Positions 45,059 through 55,416 of a stretch of DNA of 64,000 nt are shown here, in pieces. The DNA is from Ambrosia x helenae (Eukaryota > Streptophyta > Magnoliopsida > Asterales > Asteraceae). The notes beneath the pieces are model-generated. The model searched no databases. It was not told the origin of the DNA and saw only the letters and a list, made by a program, of their open reading frames with translations. Location of the stretch: contig CM061233.1 in the NCBI GenBank assembly GCA_030844895.1, positions 62,211,468 through 62,275,467 of the forward strand, read 5' to 3'. The position numbers were made by a program, and so were the translations under genes. Numbering within the stretch: position 1 is the stretch's first letter; the number at the start of each line of letters is the position of its first letter.

Positions 45059-45474
45059 TATTGGAATATAAGTTAGATTATTAAGATATATATGTATAGT
45101 TAGTTAATGTATTAATGTAAATATTAGAATTAAGTTTGGGTATGACGGTTAATCAAGGCATTGCACACGTGGAAGAATCATAAGACGCAACTCTTGAATG
45201 AATGAATGTGATCATACACAAACAGACGCGACGGTTTATCAAAAGACACACCTATTGCCGGGAATTAACTGCCATCATTTAGGAACTATATATAGGATAG
45301 AATGTTGTATTGTAAAGGTTTCCAAGATTGTATTATCCAAACAATCCAGTAAATTGTAAACAGTTTCTATCCATTCTATTATCAATAATATACATCAGTT
45401 TTCGATTGATCTTTCATCATTATTTTGTTATTTGTTCGATCATAATCTGCTGCAAAACTATTTCTGGGCCAACA
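45059..45474 (+). repeat. 3' LTR of the gag-only Copia remnant (416 bp)
   Basis: Preceded by the polypurine tract TTAAGGGAGGG and ending GGGCCAACA. The first two bases are TA rather than TG, a likely point change. A TATATATAGG box is at about 45285-45294. No matching 5' LTR is present, so the remnant (about 43965-45474) was truncated at its 5' side. Confidence 0.8.
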
Positions 45475-45584
45475 CCAATTAGGGTTGTCTCCACTACCCT
45501 TAGCTATATTAGTAAAGTAGTTATGAATGGCTACATATAAGGAAAGGATGGAACGACTACCGCTTTTACCGCCACGCGCGCTAG

Positions 45585-45791
45585 TTATCTTCCGTGATTG
45601 ATGGTTGATTGTTGGCCATGTGTGACGTGCACGTGGTCTTGTTTGCGCGGAGCTTCCTTCCGCGTAGTCCTTAAACCGGGTTTGGGTCTAACCGCTTGTT
45701 GGTTTAGTGCCCAATCCCATGAAGGTTGATAGGGGTGAACGGTGATGTTGTTGCTGGAGGGGATGCAGTGTTCATTGTTGTGTTGCTGCAT
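45585..45791 (-). pseudogene. Possible N-terminal part of the SANT-like gene
   Basis: A 68-codon minus-strand frame, MQQHNNEHCIPSSNNITVHP then YQPSWDWALNQQAVRPK, ending at a stop at 45585. I do not recognise a named domain. It lies on the same strand and upstream of the SANT-like fragment at 37708-37979, and the sequence between them is inserted elements. A single gene split by these insertions is therefore plausible but unproven. Confidence 0.3.
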
Positions 45792-45961
45792 TTTTTTTAT
45801 TTGAGTTTTAGGAAGAATGAAGCGATTAAGGGTTTTTAAATGTGTTGAAAATTAATAAATGGGTTAAAATATGGTTTAACTATTTTTTATTAATAATGTT
45901 TATAAATTAAATAAAAAGTAAACTACATTTTTTAAAATAATAAAATTTAAACTTAAAATCA

Positions 45962-46230
45962 TCATTATCATCATCATAAAAGCTAAGGTAGGGTCTGAGG
46001 AGGGTAAGATGTAGACAGCCTTACCTCTATCCCTAAGAATAGAGAGGCTGCTTCCAGTGAGACCCCCGCTCGATGTGGTTTGGTATCAAGCCTTGGACAT
46101 AAGGCACATAACACTTAGCAATCGGAACAAACCCGATCGGTGCATGTACCCCTTGTCTTTTGGCTATCCACGCCACCACATGATGCATGATTAACCGTCC
46201 GTCGTTTTTAACGTTATTTTCACAAAATTA
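45962..46230 (-). mobile_element. SINE with (ATG)n tail, copy 1
   Basis: On the minus strand it ends TACATCTTACCCTCCTCAG and CCTACCTTAGCTTTTATG, followed by ATGATG repeats. This resembles the 3' end shared by several plant SINE families, which end in short simple repeats. An inverted second copy lies at 48010-48325. Confidence 0.65.
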
Positions 46231-46417
46231 GTATAATAACGTTATTTAAACTTAAAATAAATTAAATTAATAAATGATTAAGTAATGATTGAGAAGGCTT
46301 TATTATATTTTTTGGGTGTTACTGAAATAAAAGTAATAACGTTAAAATAACATAATGAAGCACTTTATAAAAGTTATTTTTAATCAATTACAATATGTTA
46401 TGTTAGAATAATCCCCA

Positions 46418-46637
46418 TTTTTTTTTAAACGGCCAATTGGGCACCCAACAATTGTGAAAGCGTCCATACGCTTCTAGGTGAAGACACGTCATTAGGTGCC
46501 CGCACTATAATGCGTCGGGTAGCTAACACACACCAAACCACCTATTCCGGAGAAAACCCGACCCTTCACCCGCCTGAGATCGAACTCCTGACTAAACGAC
46601 CAGAAGTTTTCCTTCATATCCCAACCACTTAGCTATA
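46418..46637 (-). mobile_element. tRNA-derived SINE, relative of the 30.3-kb SINE
   Basis: The minus strand has TAGCTAAGTGGTTGGG (A box-like), GAGTTCGATCTC (B box-like), GGGTCGGGTTTTCTCCGGAA, and ends GGCCGTTTAAA plus A-tail. This matches the overall plan and the 3' end of the SINE at 30348-30667. Confidence 0.75.
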
Positions 46638-46668
46638 AGCTTGATTTCATGAGATTTTTAAGGTTATG

Positions 46669-46796
46669 GGATTCATACACCCTGTGACATCACATTCTAG
46701 GGGTGTGACATCACATTCTGGGGTATGTGGCAGCCTCCTATTAGTATGTGATGTGAGCCAGGGTGTATGAATTCTAAATAGAGGGTGTATGAATCC
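46669..46796. mobile_element. MITE-like element, 128 bp, 15-bp perfect terminal inverted repeats
   Basis: GGATTCATACACCCT at the left end and its exact complement AGGGTGTATGAATCC at the right. An inner copy of the right repeat lies at 46760-46775. It also holds a direct repeat of GTGACATCACATTCT. No clear target duplication, so the superfamily is not assigned. Confidence 0.6.
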
Positions 46797-47101
46797 TAAT
46801 TACCGATTTTTATTCAAAAAGATTCTTCTCCCACTTATTTTGTTTCTGAAAGGGACCATTTTTTTCATACAAATACGCCTAGAATATTGTGTCATAGACT
46901 TTTATCCCTTCGGTGGAATGTGAGTGGTTTGGTACAAATGATCAAAGAAAATAGAAAACTAACACAAAATCAAATTAAAACGGTTTCTTGACTATTCAAT
47001 TTTAACACCTTATTTAAAGTTTGTTTGTTTTTTGTTTTTTTTAATTGATGATGGACTCCGCTTTTTATTAACATTGTAATAACAATAATAACAATAATAA
47101 C

Positions 47102-47144
<43 letters not shown>

Positions 47145-48009
47145 TTGTCTTATCTATGATGATAGTTTGAATATATCGTGAGTACCTAAGTCCACCAAAT
47201 CAAGCTCAAAATCTTGCAACAAAATTAAAAGTTAAACAAGACGTACAGGCTCAAAATCTCTCTTGAAATTGTATTTAATTGAATATTTGGGGTTTTAATA
47301 TTCAGATTCTCATTTAAGGATAGACTCAAATATTACTCTTGAAGGGAACATAAAGGTATCATCTTTATTAATCGTCGTGAATTACAATATGTCATTGTCA
47401 TCTTTTTTGTATTCCGCCTCTCATCAACATCTTGTTCCTATATCCATGAACCTTCTTGTGACTTGCTTTTGCACCAAGATTCTCAAAATTCGAAACAATT
47501 TAAAGATTTTATAGTTTTTAATACTTATTGTTGAATAAAATTAAATAATTTATTCCAAGGGTTAAAGTCAATATATCTCTATAGGTATATGTATTCTTGT
47601 AATGCAAGTATTAAAACAATTGGTACACCAGGGACAAGCAGGGTTTTAGATCATAACGCGATCTTGAAAACTTTCATCAACCCAAAGAAAGCCGCATAGA
47701 ATGAACGACCCATAATTGGCTAAAACGACTTTTTTAGAGACGGTATTTAATCCAACAAGTATATCGAAATATAGAGTAAAAATCAAATACAAAGTGTTTT
47801 TTTGGTGAGAATTGTGAGAATGAAGGGGGGGGGATTTATTTATTTTTTTAGAATTTTTTTTCCCATGTGTTTAAACATACTTTCTAGATGAATAATACAA
47901 AAAAAAAAAAAAATTAGTGTAATTACGTCATTAAAGTAAATTAGCCCCGCTTACGGCTGTGTGCATGTAATGTATATATGTGTGGCCCTCGGGGGCAAAA
48001 GTAAAGTTG
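46797..48009. other. Spacer with (AAT)n microsatellite
   Basis: AAC/AAT trinucleotide repeats at 47076-47141. The rest is AT-rich and no gene was recognised. Confidence 0.6.
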
Positions 48010-48325
48010 CACTAATTTTAACGTTATTTTACTAATTTCGTGAAAATAACGTTAAAACGACGAATGGTTAATCATGCATCATGTGGTGGCGTTGATAGCC
48101 AAAAGACAAGGGGTTACATGCACCAATCAGGCTTGTCCCGAGTGCTAAGTGTTATGTGTCTTATGTCCAAGGCTTGATACAAAACCACTATCGAGCCGAG
48201 GGTCTCACTAGAAGCAGCCTCTCTATTCCAACGTGGTAGAGGTAAGGTTGTCTACATCTTACCCTCCTCAGACCCTACCTTAGCTTTGCTATTGGTGGGA
48301 TTAACTGAGTATGATGATGATGATG
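48010..48325 (+). mobile_element. SINE with (ATG)n tail, copy 2
   Basis: Same family as 45962-46230 in opposite orientation; ends CTTTGCTATTGGTGGGATTA, ACTGAGT, then ATGATGATG repeats. Both copies share CGTTTTAACGTTATTTTCACGAAATTAG-like sequence at the 5' side. Confidence 0.65.
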
Positions 48326-49142
48326 ACGTCATTAAAGTAAATACATTAGTTTACACTAGAGTAATTATGTAATTACTCTACAACAGTAATTACGTAATTA
48401 CTCTATACCAAAATTTATTTATTATTATTTTTTTTAGATTTCAATACTATAATACATGTTTAACAATATGAGAAAAAAAATAAAATAAAAATACCCGCTT
48501 TTGATTTTCACAGTCTTACCAAAAAAACACTTTTTACAGGATTTTTCCCCTCAAAATATAAAAAATATAAGAAGTAAAGTTTTAATGTTATACCTTTTTA
48601 ACCCTAACCCGCCACAGAAAGTTTATAACATGTAACAAAATCTTTTATAAAGAGAAAAGGGATGCTATCAACATTTAATATATAATGTTAATCATGGTAA
48701 GGAGGTAAATTCACATGGAACAAAAACTTTTTTCCAAAAGAGAATATATGGTTAAAATGTAAACAGAATCACTAGTCAACCTTTTAAGCCTAACACATTA
48801 AATTACCCCCTTGAGTTTTAATTTAAACATCACATGTTTGACTTGTCAAAGTATCCACACCTACTACCTACTAACAAGAATCTAGTTTTCCCTTTAACAA
48901 ATGAGTAGAGCCAAGTCCATTCAAACACAAGAATTATTCTAGATTTCCCAAAGGTATAGTATGAATCAAATAAATAAATTAATAAACAAACAAACATATG
49001 GTCCACTATTGAATAATGATGTTCTCTTATCTCATACATATGTACTTCACATATTAGACAAAAAATCCAAAAACATGACAGCAACTGAAAGCAAGATAAG
49101 TTCAAATCAAACTACTCCTACAAAATTTAACTAAAAAATTGG
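48326..49142. other. Spacer / 3' flank of the GARP gene
   Basis: AT-rich; includes a short palindromic pair of GTAATTACTCTA repeats at about 48361-48405. No gene seen. The part near 49142 is presumably the 3' UTR of the minus-strand gene. Confidence 0.5.
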
Positions 49143-50417
49143 TTAAAGATTACCACCCCAACAATAATTTTCCGATTTCTCGTCTTCATCATCAATGTTG
49201 TTCCCACCATTTAGAAGGGGGCCGTTAGGCGAACCTGATTTAGAATTGCTACATTTAGACATCCATGAGCCTCCTTCCACATCAACACAAGACTGATTCG
49301 TTTTTGAAGATGGTATTCTTCGTGTATGAAGCCTGTATTTCTACAATTATAAGACAAATAAAAGGAATATCTTTAGTATTTATAAAAAATTGATGATATG
49401 GGCAAAAAGTAAGGAAGTTAAGAACATTGACTAACTTGCAAATGGCTCTTCACTTCATCATTCGTTAAACCGTCTACTTTCATAAGCTCTCGAATCTGCT
49501 TAGGAGTGGCTACTACAAAAGTTTTTGCAACAATCTTGATTTAGAATCATGATCAATGATCTAGCAATATTGCATAAATATATTTTGCATAGATCTTGTT
49601 GTATTATTGTCTAACCTTGTGAACCACCTAGTTGTTGCAAGGCATTGACAAATCGTCTATGCAACTCATTGGACCAACGTCTCCTTTGTTTCCTAAACGT
49701 ATGTTGCTGATGTGGTGCAAACACGTTGCTCCCAATTTGCATGTTTGGTTGAACATTTGGTATTAAACATGAAATCAATCTATTGTTTTCATTAATAATC
49801 TCTCTCCTTACATCTTCTTCCTCATTTTTCTGCAACCAAATAAAACATATTAATCCATATGTTTTATAACCTTTAAATAACTCTAAACATTGTTTTACCT
49901 TATTAACCATTTGGAGTACTGACTTAGCTTTTGTATCAAAATTCTCATTAGTGTTCCATAGATGTGTAGAGTTTAACCAACTCTTCTTATCACCATCATC
50001 TATTTGATTATTATCTCTTTCATCATTGGCATCATCATCATCATCATCATTAAAGTTCTTGAGTGGCATAAATTCTTCAAGCACAGGTCGCACATTTGAT
50101 GATTTCTTCAACGCCATTGCTTCTTCTTTCAATGCAACAATTGCTAAAAAAACATTACACAACAAATTAGAATTAAAAAAAATAAGTACACTATTTTGAT
50201 CATATTATTATTAGGAAACTAAACAAACCATCTTTAACAAGGAGCATGCATAGAGGAAGTTCTCGTCCAAACTCTTCGATTTTACGCGTTTCTGACTCTA
50301 ACCGATTAACAAAATCATTAACTTGCAATATCTTTTCTGTTACGGTACCAATTCTTGATAATTCTCCAAGAAATTGGTTAACTGATTTGGGATAAAACTA
50401 AGTTTAAAACTACCCAT
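49143..50417 (-). CDS. GARP/G2-like transcription factor, HHO/NIGT1 (HRS1 homolog) family, five exons
   Basis: Members repress nitrate- and phosphate-starvation genes in the nucleus. Exons on the minus strand: 50417-50229, 50143-49899, 49829-49616, 49512-49436, 49340-49143; all introns are GT-AG and phases join. The N-terminal part has VNQFLGELSRIGTVTEKILQ and ELPLCMLLVKDAIVALKEEA, the hallmark HHO N-terminal domain. An Asp run (NDDDDDDAND) follows. The GARP Myb-like domain spans exons 3-5: KQRRRWSNELHRRFVNALQQ, LGGSQ, VATPKQIRELMKVDGLTNDE, VKSHLQ and KYRLHTRR. The C-terminal tail ends ENYCWGGNL. Oddity: after MGSFKLSFIP one base appears to be missing (near 50385), so the annotated ATG runs into a stop before the conserved frame. 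This may be a real mutation, a sequence error or a different start. Confidence 0.85.
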
Positions 50418-51149
50418 GAAAATCCCACAAATTTACAGTTAAGTTGTTGATCAAAGGTGGGAGATAAAGAGAAAAGGAGGAGAGTGATAATATTATTAAT
50501 ATTAATGGGAGAAAATTGTAAGAAAAGAACGAGGAATATAAAGAATGTGAAGGACAAGGGAGAGAGAATCAAGGGGTGTTTTAGATTCTTTTTACATGTA
50601 TCGGTTCGTCACGTATGTTATCCTTCGACACCGACTCATATTTTTTTTGTTTTGTCAATCGGTTAGAATCAGATGTTTTCTTAACAAATATCTGACCCAT
50701 TTTTAATGAGTAAACATCTGTTATCCTTCGACATCACGTATGTTATCGTATAATGCTTACCCATTTAGAGAAAAATATCTGACTGATTCAGACATCTTTT
50801 TGCGAAACAAACAGTATGAATGAACTATATCTGACCGATTTTAAGATTTGTCTCATTAATAGCTGAAACAAACAACCCTTTAATCTAAGGTTTTATTGTT
50901 TTTCATTTTGTTGTTGCTAACTCTTTTTACATGTATAGATTGAGTGACTTAAGGGTCAACTTGAGGGGTTCGTCGCAAAACTATAATACACCTTACTTTT
51001 AAGCATATGAAAGCTACAGCCGCAAGCTATAATAGATTGTATATTTAGAAGATATATCATCAGTATTTTAGGATTAATATTTTGAATTCATTGTAATTAT
51101 CTATTCTCATAAATGAGGGAATTATTTGTATATTTATGGGAGATAATCA
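50418..51149. other. Upstream region of the GARP gene and spacer
   Basis: The first 200 bases would hold its 5' UTR and promoter on the minus strand (AG/TC-rich stretch at 50456-50580). No other gene seen. Confidence 0.45.
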
Positions 51150-51333
51150 ATGAGAAGGAGGGAGCTTGAACCATAATTCCAAAAGTGTTAATGGATTAAT
51201 ATTCTTGAATGAGTAGAATAATACAATGAGGACCCTATATATAGGGATAAACCATGAATTCTAATTAGGAAAGAATAACCAATCCTAATATACAAAGAAT
51301 ATCTAAGCATAGATATAAATATTCTAGACTATT

Positions 51334-51370
<37 letters not shown>

Positions 51371-51945
51371 TACGGCTAATATCTCTAAGATCCTCCCGCA
51401 GTTTGATCGGTCGTAGACAGACAGTCAAACTGGACCGAAAAGACTGGAAAAGCTGTCGTGAAAGGCCTTTAGTGAAGATGTCAGCATACTAGAAGGCAGA
51501 CGGAACATGTAAAACACGAATGTCTCCAACACGAACCTTCTCTCGAACAAAATGGATATCAATTTCTATATGTTTTGTGCGCTGATGTTGAACCGGGTTG
51601 TCAGATAAGTAGACAGCAGACACGTTGTCACAATAAACTATAGACGCATGGCGCAAAGGAACCCGAAGTTCGAGAAGAAGATTTCAGATCCAAGTCGCCT
51701 CTGCCACGGCATTCGAAACGCCTCGATATTCTGCTTCCACACTGGATCTTGAGACAGTCAGTTGGCGCTTAAAAGACCAAGAGATTAAGTTATCCCCTAG
51801 AAAAACACAATAACCACTAGTGGAACGCCGGAGTCAAGACACCCCCCCCAATCGGCGTCAGAGTACGCGACCAACGTATGCGCAACAAAACGAATCATGC
51901 GTAGACCGTAGTCGAGAGTCCCCTGTAAGTATCGGAGGATGCGCT
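51150..51945 (-). mobile_element. Ty1/Copia remnant: RNase H end plus 3' LTR
   Basis: Minus-strand coding pieces read KRILRYLQGTLDYGL and YSDADWGGCLDS, then in another frame SWSFKRQLTVSRSSVEAEYR, PVQHQRTKHIEIDIHFVRE and DIFTKGLS, the Copia RNase H tail. A polypurine tract CTGCGGGAGGAT lies at about 51391-51402 on the element strand. The LTR then runs to roughly 51150 with an (AAT)n repeat (51338-51371) and a TATATATAGGG box. The 5' part of the element is cut off at 51946 by a Gypsy LTR. Confidence 0.8.
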
Positions 51946-52117
51946 TGTAACATTTCGCATTGAATTCCTTGTACGTTACGATTATCATTAATAAAACGTC
52001 GAATTTCATCATTTAACGTCCTTTTAAAAAATATTTCATGACGCATTTGGACCCCTTGAACCATACTATATACATAATATATCTTATATTATTGTGTAAA
52101 TGATAAAAAAAAAAAAA

Positions 52118-52205
52118 GATTTGCCTGGGCCGGGATTCGAACCCGAGCCCATGGCCGGTTCAACATCACTCACAGCCACAAACCAGCTGGTCTACAACTT
52201 CTTTT
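52118..52205 (-). promoter_or_regulatory. Pol III-like module 1 in the LTR
   Basis: On the minus strand an A-box-like TAGACCAGCTGG, then 38 bases later a perfect B box GGTTCGAATCC, then a T12 run that could end pol III transcription. There is no tRNA acceptor pairing. A copy lies in the 3' LTR at about 63160-63245. Confidence 0.6.
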
Positions 52206-52248
52206 GGTCTAAACCTGCGTCATATTATTTATATACTAAGTTTAATGG

Positions 52249-52277
52249 TGCAGTTGACTTGTGAAAAGTCAACTGCA
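52249..52277. promoter_or_regulatory. 12-bp perfect inverted repeat with TTGACT cores
   Basis: TGCAGTTGACTT, five bases, AAGTCAACTGCA. Each arm holds a W-box-like TTGACT and a CAGTTG. It sits about 190 bases upstream of the TATAAAT box and is conserved in the 3' LTR at 63291-63319. Confidence 0.7.
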
Positions 52278-52807
52278 GCGAGATCCATTCAAGCATTCAA
52301 ATCATACCGCGTAATTTACCTCTAATATGGTAAATTATGTCAATCATTGACTGATACGCGTCCACTACACGACCAATCATCATCAAAACATTCCCAAATT
52401 GTGTCAATTAACGCGTCATAGATTTTAGTCGAGTCAAACATACCAATTCGTAACACTAGCACCCCACACTATAAATTGAACACTTCACAGCAAGCTCTAC
52501 TCGCCGATACATCTTTCTTCACCCTCAATTTCTGATAAAAATCATCTTTCAAAGCTTCAATTCGTTCGCGTTGACTTTTCTGTTTGACCATTCAAATAAC
52601 ACGATTAAAGCATTGTGAGTTTCAATTCTTTTGTAGGTTTTGTTCATCGGCCATCTACAAACAATAACCCTATGATTAATCGGTTATTGTTTGTTAGATT
52701 TGATTATTGCTTAAGCTAGGGTTCGAACATTTTGAATTGGGGAAGATACTTGTTGCAGATATTATTATAAAATTAAAACAGAAACAAACCAAACACAACC
52801 ACTGATC

Positions 52808-52875
52808 TAAATCAAGTGGTTGTGTCTGCTGTTTGTTAACCGGGGCACGCGGGTTCGAGTCCCACATTAAACAGT
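52808..52875 (+). promoter_or_regulatory. Pol III-like module 2 in the LTR
   Basis: Perfect B box GGTTCGAGTCC near 52851 with a weak A box upstream (ATCAAGTGGTTGTG) and a T-run after it. Also present in the 3' LTR near 63893. Confidence 0.5.
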
Positions 52876-52954
52876 TTTTATTCTTTTCTTTTAAAAGGTT
52901 TATAAATCAAGTTTCAACATAATTATATAATTATTTCTAACAGAGATTAATCGT

Positions 52955-53056
52955 TCTCAGGGTTCAGACCAACTGGTCTAAACTTGTGATTTAAAACCTT
53001 CCAACCGGGTCAGACCCGGTTCGATTCTCAGCTTCAACAAAACATTTTTTTTTACC
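52955..53056 (+). promoter_or_regulatory. Pol III-like module 3 in the LTR
   Basis: A-box-like CAGACCAACTGGTCTA and B-box-like CGGTTCGATTCTC about 50 bases apart, then a T9 run. Confidence 0.5.
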
Positions 53057-54223
53057 TTTTAAGCTTTATATATATTCACTATATTTTTAAAATTAGTTTT
53101 AAATACTAAAACTCCTTTATAAATTCTACAAAAATTATTTTATGTTATTCTAGTAGAAATGTTTAATATACAATTTTTAGTTTTCCAAAAATTATTTATT
53201 TAATATATATAATAAATATTTCAAGTTTATTCTATTTTAATTATAAAATTCTATAAAAATATCAAAACGATTATATAAATTCCCACAAAAATTATTTTGA
53301 GTTTATATAACATCAAACATTTCTTAAATGATTTGTATTTCTGAAAAATCATTTATTTAATATTTTTAATCAATTTTTGTTAGTTTTAATCATAAATAAA
53401 TCATAATAAATTCATTTTTCAATATTTTTGCACCAAAATTTTATATAAATTATTTCTATCCATTTAGAACAGAAATACAATTTTTGATTTAAAAATTCTT
53501 TAATTTTAATATTTTTAAATATTAAAGTTATATTTTGACAATTTAAAATAAATAGATTAAATATTCTATTTTTAAGAAAATAATTTTATAAAAATTATTT
53601 TCATACTTAAAACCTTATAATGTGACCATTTTTAATCTAAAGTTTACACAAAGGCTTTTGTTTATTTATTTATTGAATTTCTTATATTTAATAAACAATT
53701 TGATTATTAATCAAACAAATACTTATCCCCAATTCGAAACCCTAGAAAATACTTGTAAACTAGAAAGACTTAGACTTATTTGTTACCTTATACACAGGAT
53801 AATACTTGGCAACTTTGGGGCTACACTTATACTTTTTCTCGAGACTTAATACTTTGCTAAGGTGAGTTTACGTAACCATGTTTATGCAATTCTTTATACT
53901 TGCAACATTATACATAAGCAATTCTACATACATGTCTAGTTGTAAACTTTAATGCCTCATGATTTAGACAACAACAACAGTTAGACTTACGTTTCAACAT
54001 ACATAATCATTAGCTATGGCCAAGCCGGCGATACTCAATAATAGATCTATTGGATTGACAATCCCACATAGATTCGTTGACCATCTTTTATGGGGAGCGC
54101 GGGTGATTGTTATCATTCCAACATGATATTAAGGTGAACCGTGTATGACGGGATGGACCTAAACTAGTCGGAGGTTTGATTATGTACATTCAACACTTCA
54201 TGTTTATTCATGTAGACTTAAAC

Positions 54224-55416
54224 TGTAACCTCACGAATTTTCCCATTTATGTTGCATTAAAGTATTTCCTGATCCATGATATAAAGTCTAATTTATTTCA
54301 AAGTTTTCTTATCTTTATCCGTGCACTCTATTTTTCTAAGTTCCTTTTATCATTGTACTTAAAAAAAAATCATCAATCATGACATATGTCTTATCCTAAT
54401 TCTATTTATAAAATGACGATTTTATAAGACTTTGTTTTTTTTATTTTCTAATTCAAACTAATGATTATTTTTTTATTTCTTATTTAAAGCTAATCATTTT
54501 TCCAATTACATTTATAATCTCAAACAAGGAAGATATAAATTCATTTCAAAATAAAGCCTTGAGTCAAGAGTCAAAGTCTTGACAACATAATTCTTGGAGT
54601 CAAAGTCTTAGTCAAACAGTCAAATTCCTGGTCAAAGTCTTAGTCAAAGTCTTAGTCAAACAGTCAAAGTCTTAGTCAAATAGTCAATTCATCATAAAAC
54701 CTTACTTTATGGTGTTGACCAATTTTAATGGCTAATTGAATCCAAAACTAGTATAAAAACCCACCTATGAACCATTACACTTACCACCTCTAAATCGATT
54801 GTTTCAATCCGATTAAACTTTCCCTCATACCTTTCTTCTATAGTCTATTACTTTTACAATTGAAGCTTTGATTATAAGCTCTTGTAATTGGCGAATTGGA
54901 AGCTTGATATTCTTTCTTTTTCGTTTTTTTTTATTTCTTCAATTTGGACTAGCTACGTTGTTGAGTCTTTAGGATTCGCCTCGCATACATTCACAACACT
55001 TAGAGGATAATTCACCTTAGCCAATGTGAGTTTACATAACCATGTTTGTGCAATTCTTTATACTTGCAACATTATACTTAAGCAATTCTACATACATGTC
55101 TAGTTGTAAACTTTAATGCCTCATGCTTTAGACAACAACAACAGTTAGACTTATGCTTCAATATACATAATCATTAGCTATGGCCAAGCCGGCGATACTC
55201 AATAATAGATCTATTGGATTGACAAGACAAATTGAAGTTTATGCTTTATTTGGTTATTTGATGTATTAGAATTCCATTCAAGACTTATTATGTATTTTCA
55301 ATTTTGGATATTTTTACTTTAAATAAATTTCAAATTAAAACTTGAATACCATGTGCTACTGTATACTCATTCTTACGTGACACCTCGATGTTTCCGCCAT
55401 CGGTTGGGGTGTTACA
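54224..55416 (+). repeat. LTR copy 1 of the nested family
   Basis: 1,193 bp, TG...CA. It carries a W-box-like array at 54553-54690 and TATAAAA at 54752-54758, and lacks about 315 bases relative to copy 2. Confidence 0.85.
54553..54690 (-). promoter_or_regulatory. W-box-like array (TTGAC cores) upstream of TATA
   Basis: Eleven GTCAA motifs (TTGAC on the minus strand), most of them AGTCAA, in about 130 bases as an imperfect repeat of AGTCAAAGTCTT. It ends roughly 60 bases before a TATAAAA box. TTGAC(C/T) is the core bound by WRKY factors. Repeated in LTR copy 2 at 58076-58200. Confidence 0.65.

Larger units (their letters stand above)
51946..54223 (+). repeat. 5' LTR of the gag-only Gypsy element, 5' part
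   Basis: TG start. It contains three pol III-like box modules, a 29-base palindrome and a TATAAAT box at 52470-52476. Its right part (53870-54223) is homologous to the nested family's LTR, showing that the two families are related. The last 168 bases of this LTR type reappear at 60349-60516. Confidence 0.88.

Noticed and set aside
48830..49105. 91-codon minus-strand frame downstream of the GARP gene
   Set aside because: Hydrophobic AT-rich translation with no start context or motif; most likely 3' UTR.
51797..52064. Frames spanning 51946 as a single Copia protein
   Set aside because: Their N-terminal parts come from the inserted Gypsy LTR; only the part below 51946 is RNase H.
52118..52205. 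A tRNA gene on the minus strand
   Set aside because: A and B boxes are present, but acceptor and anticodon stems do not pair, and the same sequence sits in both LTRs.
54590..54690. CRISPR-like or satellite array
   Set aside because: The repeats are short, imperfect and without spacers, and they lie inside an LTR promoter of a plant retroelement.
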